From: JADHUC01 sp964617665
GTDB lineage: Bacteria > Planctomycetota > Planctomycetia > Pirellulales > Pirellulaceae
NCBI GenBank assembly: GCA_964617665.1
Contig: CAZUAH010000003.1
Coordinates: forward strand, 1 to 64,000
Length of the DNA stretch: 64,000 nt
Reading direction: 5' to 3'
Shown: in pieces, positions 62,437 through 64,000 of the stretch
Position numbering within the stretch: the first letter of the stretch is position 1
Layout of the letters: every line of letters begins with the position of its first letter
Translations under genes and position numbers: made by a program
The notes under the pieces: model-generated
Told to the model about the DNA's origin: nothing
The model's database searches: none
Seen by the model: only the letters and a program-made list of their open reading frames with translations

Positions 62437-62671
62437 TTGTTTTTCTCCGAGAGTCCTGTGTCTGCAGGTAAGTGCCGCCGGAGTTGGCGACAAATCGTAT
62501 CAGATCCCTTTGTGCCATATTCTCTCCGATTATCGAAATAATGCCAGTGATGTAGCTCCTTGGTTTTTGAATCGGATGGGCAACTTGAGGCGGGAAGTCG
62601 TGCTCCGTTAGAATGCGGTGAATTGGACGTATGGACTATGTCTGCAAATTATCACGAAAGGAACCGTGCAG
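62437..62671. other. Divergent intergenic region, no site recognised
   Basis: This 235-base gap separates the M16 gene from the fourth MT-PQQ gene. Apart from ribosome-binding sites (GGAGAA for the peptidase, AAAGGA at about 62656 for the MT-PQQ gene) I see no distinct operator or promoter. Confidence 0.4.
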
Positions 62672-64000
62672 ATGCTGACGTCTTGGACTCTGCCCCGCAC
62701 CAAAACAGCCTTCGCTCTGGTGCTTTTCGCTTGCCCTTTCGTCCTGCACGCTGAACAGGCTTCTGACTCTGAATCTGGGCACGCTCGAAGGATTCTGGAT
62801 GCTACGGGCACTCGCGGCGGGCTGATCGTGCATTTGGGCTGCGGCGACGGCCAGCTGACAGCGGCATTGCGTGCCAACGACGGCTATCTCGTGCAGGGGC
62901 TTGATGCCGATGACGCAAACGTGGAAAGAGCGCGTGCTCATATCCGTTCGATGGGTTTGTACGGGCCGGTATCGGTGGACCACTTCGATGGTAGGCGTCT
63001 GCCCTATGCGGACAATCTAGTGAATCTCGTGATACGAGATGCGGGGTGCGAGATTCGGGATAAGGAGATTCAGCGGGTTTTGGCCCCCGGTGGTGTCGCT
63101 CTGGCTCTCGACTCTCGACTCTCGACTCTTGACTCCTACCGCAAGCCATGGCCTGCCGAGATCGACGAGTGGACGCATTACTTGCACGACGCCTCGGGCA
63201 ACGCGGTGGCGGACGATTCGGTCGTGGGTCCACCTCGGCATCTGCAATGGGTCGCTCGTCCGCTGTACTGCCGAAGCCATGAGATCGACTCGAGCGTGAG
63301 CGCGCTGGTTTCTGGCGGCGGGCGAGTCTTCTACATACTGGACGAAGGGTTGACCGGGATCCTCGACGAGCGGCTTCCTTCCCAGTGGTCCCTCATCGCA
63401 CGCGACGCATTCAGCGGTGTGCTCCTCTGGAAGCGTCCCTTGCCGGAATGGGGCTGGAGAGAATGGAAGAAATCGGCTCTGGAAGGAAAGGACTGGTGGC
63501 GACTCGGTGCACAACGGCTGCAGTCGCCGGTGGTCCTGCCGCGTCGGCTGGTGGCGGCAGGCGATCGCGTGTACGCAACGCTCGGCTTTCGCGCCCCGGT
63601 CAGCGTGCTGGACGCGGCCACCGGCGAAGAGACTGAGACTCTGCCAGGTACCGAGGGGACGGACGAAATCCTGCACCACGAGGGCGTCCTCGTGTTGTGC
63701 ATTCGACAGATACCAGCTACCGGCTCCGAAAGAGGACTGGGCCAATCGCCCAACGAGTCCATCGTTGCTATCAAGGTAGACACCGGCGAACTGATATGGA
63801 AACGGCAAGAGGAGAAGATCCTGCCGTTGTCGCTTGCCGTTGCCGGCGACCACGTCTTCTTTCACACCTACGATGCGTTGGTCGGCGTCGAGCTGAAAAC
63901 CGGTTCCGAACTCTGGCGGGCGGAGGCTACCGCCGCAAAAGGCGGCAGATGGGGAGCGTGGGTGACAGCGAATACCGTTGTGGCCCAGGAGGATGTGGTC
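62672..64000 (+). CDS. Secreted methyltransferase-like/PQQ-like beta-propeller fusion, copy 4 (3' truncated by window)
   Basis: The ATG at 62672 lies ten bases after AAAGGA, and the frame stays open for 443 codons to the window end, so the rest lies outside. The start gives a signal peptide (TKTAFALVLFACPFVLHAE), then a SAM loop HLGCGDGQLTAAL, GLDADDANVERAR, VLAPGGVALALDSRL, and the first propeller blades (RLVAAGDRVYATLGF, SVLDAATGEE). DIDEW-type motif EIDEWTHYLHDASGNAV matches the other copies. Heptamer arrays at 63031-63065 and 63103-63137 encode VIRDAGCEIRDKE and LDSRLSTLDS. Confidence 0.8.
   Translation, partial: MLTSWTLPRTKTAFALVLFACPFVLHAEQASDSESGHARRILDATGTRGGLIVHLGCGDGQLTAALRANDGYLVQGLDADDANVERARAHIRSMGLYGPVSVDHFDGRRLPYADNLVNLVIRDAGCEIRDKEIQRVLAPGGVALALDSRLSTLDSYRKPWPAEIDEWTHYLHDASGNAVADDSVVGPPRHLQWVARPLYCRSHEIDSSVSALVSGGGRVFYILDEGLTGILDERLPSQWSLIARDAFSGVLLWKRPLPEWGWREWKKSALEGKDWWRLGAQRLQSPVVLPRRLVAAGDRVYATLGFRAPVSVLDAATGEETETLPGTEGTDEILHHEGVLVLCIRQIPATGSERGLGQSPNESIVAIKVDTGELIWKRQEEKILPLSLAVAGDHVFFHTYDALVGVELKTGSELWRAEATAAKGGRWGAWVTANTVVAQEDVV
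63031..63137. repeat. Heptamer arrays in methyltransferase-like domain, copy 4
   Basis: Units GATACGA, GATGCGG, GGTGCGA, GATTCGG and GATAAGG run at 63031-63065. A second array at 63103-63137 has units GGCTCTC, GACTCTC (twice), GACTCTT and GACTCCT. The first array matches the site and unit type of the other copies; the second fills the same linker with a different heptamer. Confidence 0.85.

Noticed and set aside
1..64000. tRNA, rRNA or insertion-sequence genes
   Set aside because: No cloverleaf, rRNA segment or transposase motif was recognised by eye, although a tool search could still find a tRNA.

Overview
The window looks like a chromosomal segment of a planctomycete (Pirellulales-like). 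The evidence is the gene content: a Bat-type von Willebrand factor A (VWA) operon, giant tetratricopeptide proteins, PQQ-like beta-propellers with the DWPTYRHD signature, DUF1080, DUF6807 and Gfo/Idh proteins, a FecR/VIT/VWA giant paired with an ECF sigma factor, a propeller plus cytochrome c protein, and many GC-rich palindromic repeats between genes. I saw no rRNA, tRNA, CRISPR array, insertion sequence or phage gene. Assignments rest on motifs read by eye; no database search was possible.

Layout. 1-7.7 kb: end of a Bat-like operon (membrane protein, two VWA proteins, a TPR protein with an in-frame TGA before a Gly/Lys-rich tail, and a 1275-residue TPR-like membrane protein). 7.9-11.1 kb: first of four paralogues that fuse a secreted SAM-methyltransferase-like domain to PQQ-like beta-propellers (called MT-PQQ here). 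11.3-19 kb: propionyl-CoA/methylmalonyl-CoA metabolism, made of an AccA-AccD-like fusion facing an operon prpE > B12-binding mutase subunit > meaB > mutase catalytic subunit > epimerase. 19-30.7 kb: EF-hand esterase, PL11-like propeller, gamma-glutamyltransferase, remnant of a fifth MT-PQQ gene, second MT-PQQ gene, DmpA-type S58 peptidase, exported methyltransferase, a STAS gene broken by TGA, and YjbQ. 31-42 kb: topoisomerase III, then carbohydrate-type genes (DUF6807, acetyl-xylan-esterase-like, DUF1080, Gfo/Idh) and a beta-propeller/di-haem protein. 42-49.5 kb: 2209-residue FecR/VIT/VWA/STN/TPR protein with its ECF sigma factor. 49.6-52.2 kb: nitrilase-family amidase and a DUF900 lipoprotein hydrolase. 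52.5-64 kb: third MT-PQQ gene, a serine-less acyl-carrier-like membrane protein and its membrane partner, a lysophospholipase-like hydrolase, a small membrane protein, an M16 peptidase, and the start of the fourth MT-PQQ gene, cut by the window end.

The most unusual signal is in the MT-PQQ family. All four copies carry short tandem repeats of 7 (sometimes 8) bases inside the coding sequence, always at the same few sites and read in frame. In copies two and three these lie in an island about 155 bases long that is nearly identical although the flanks have diverged, which suggests insertion of a repeat element or gene conversion.
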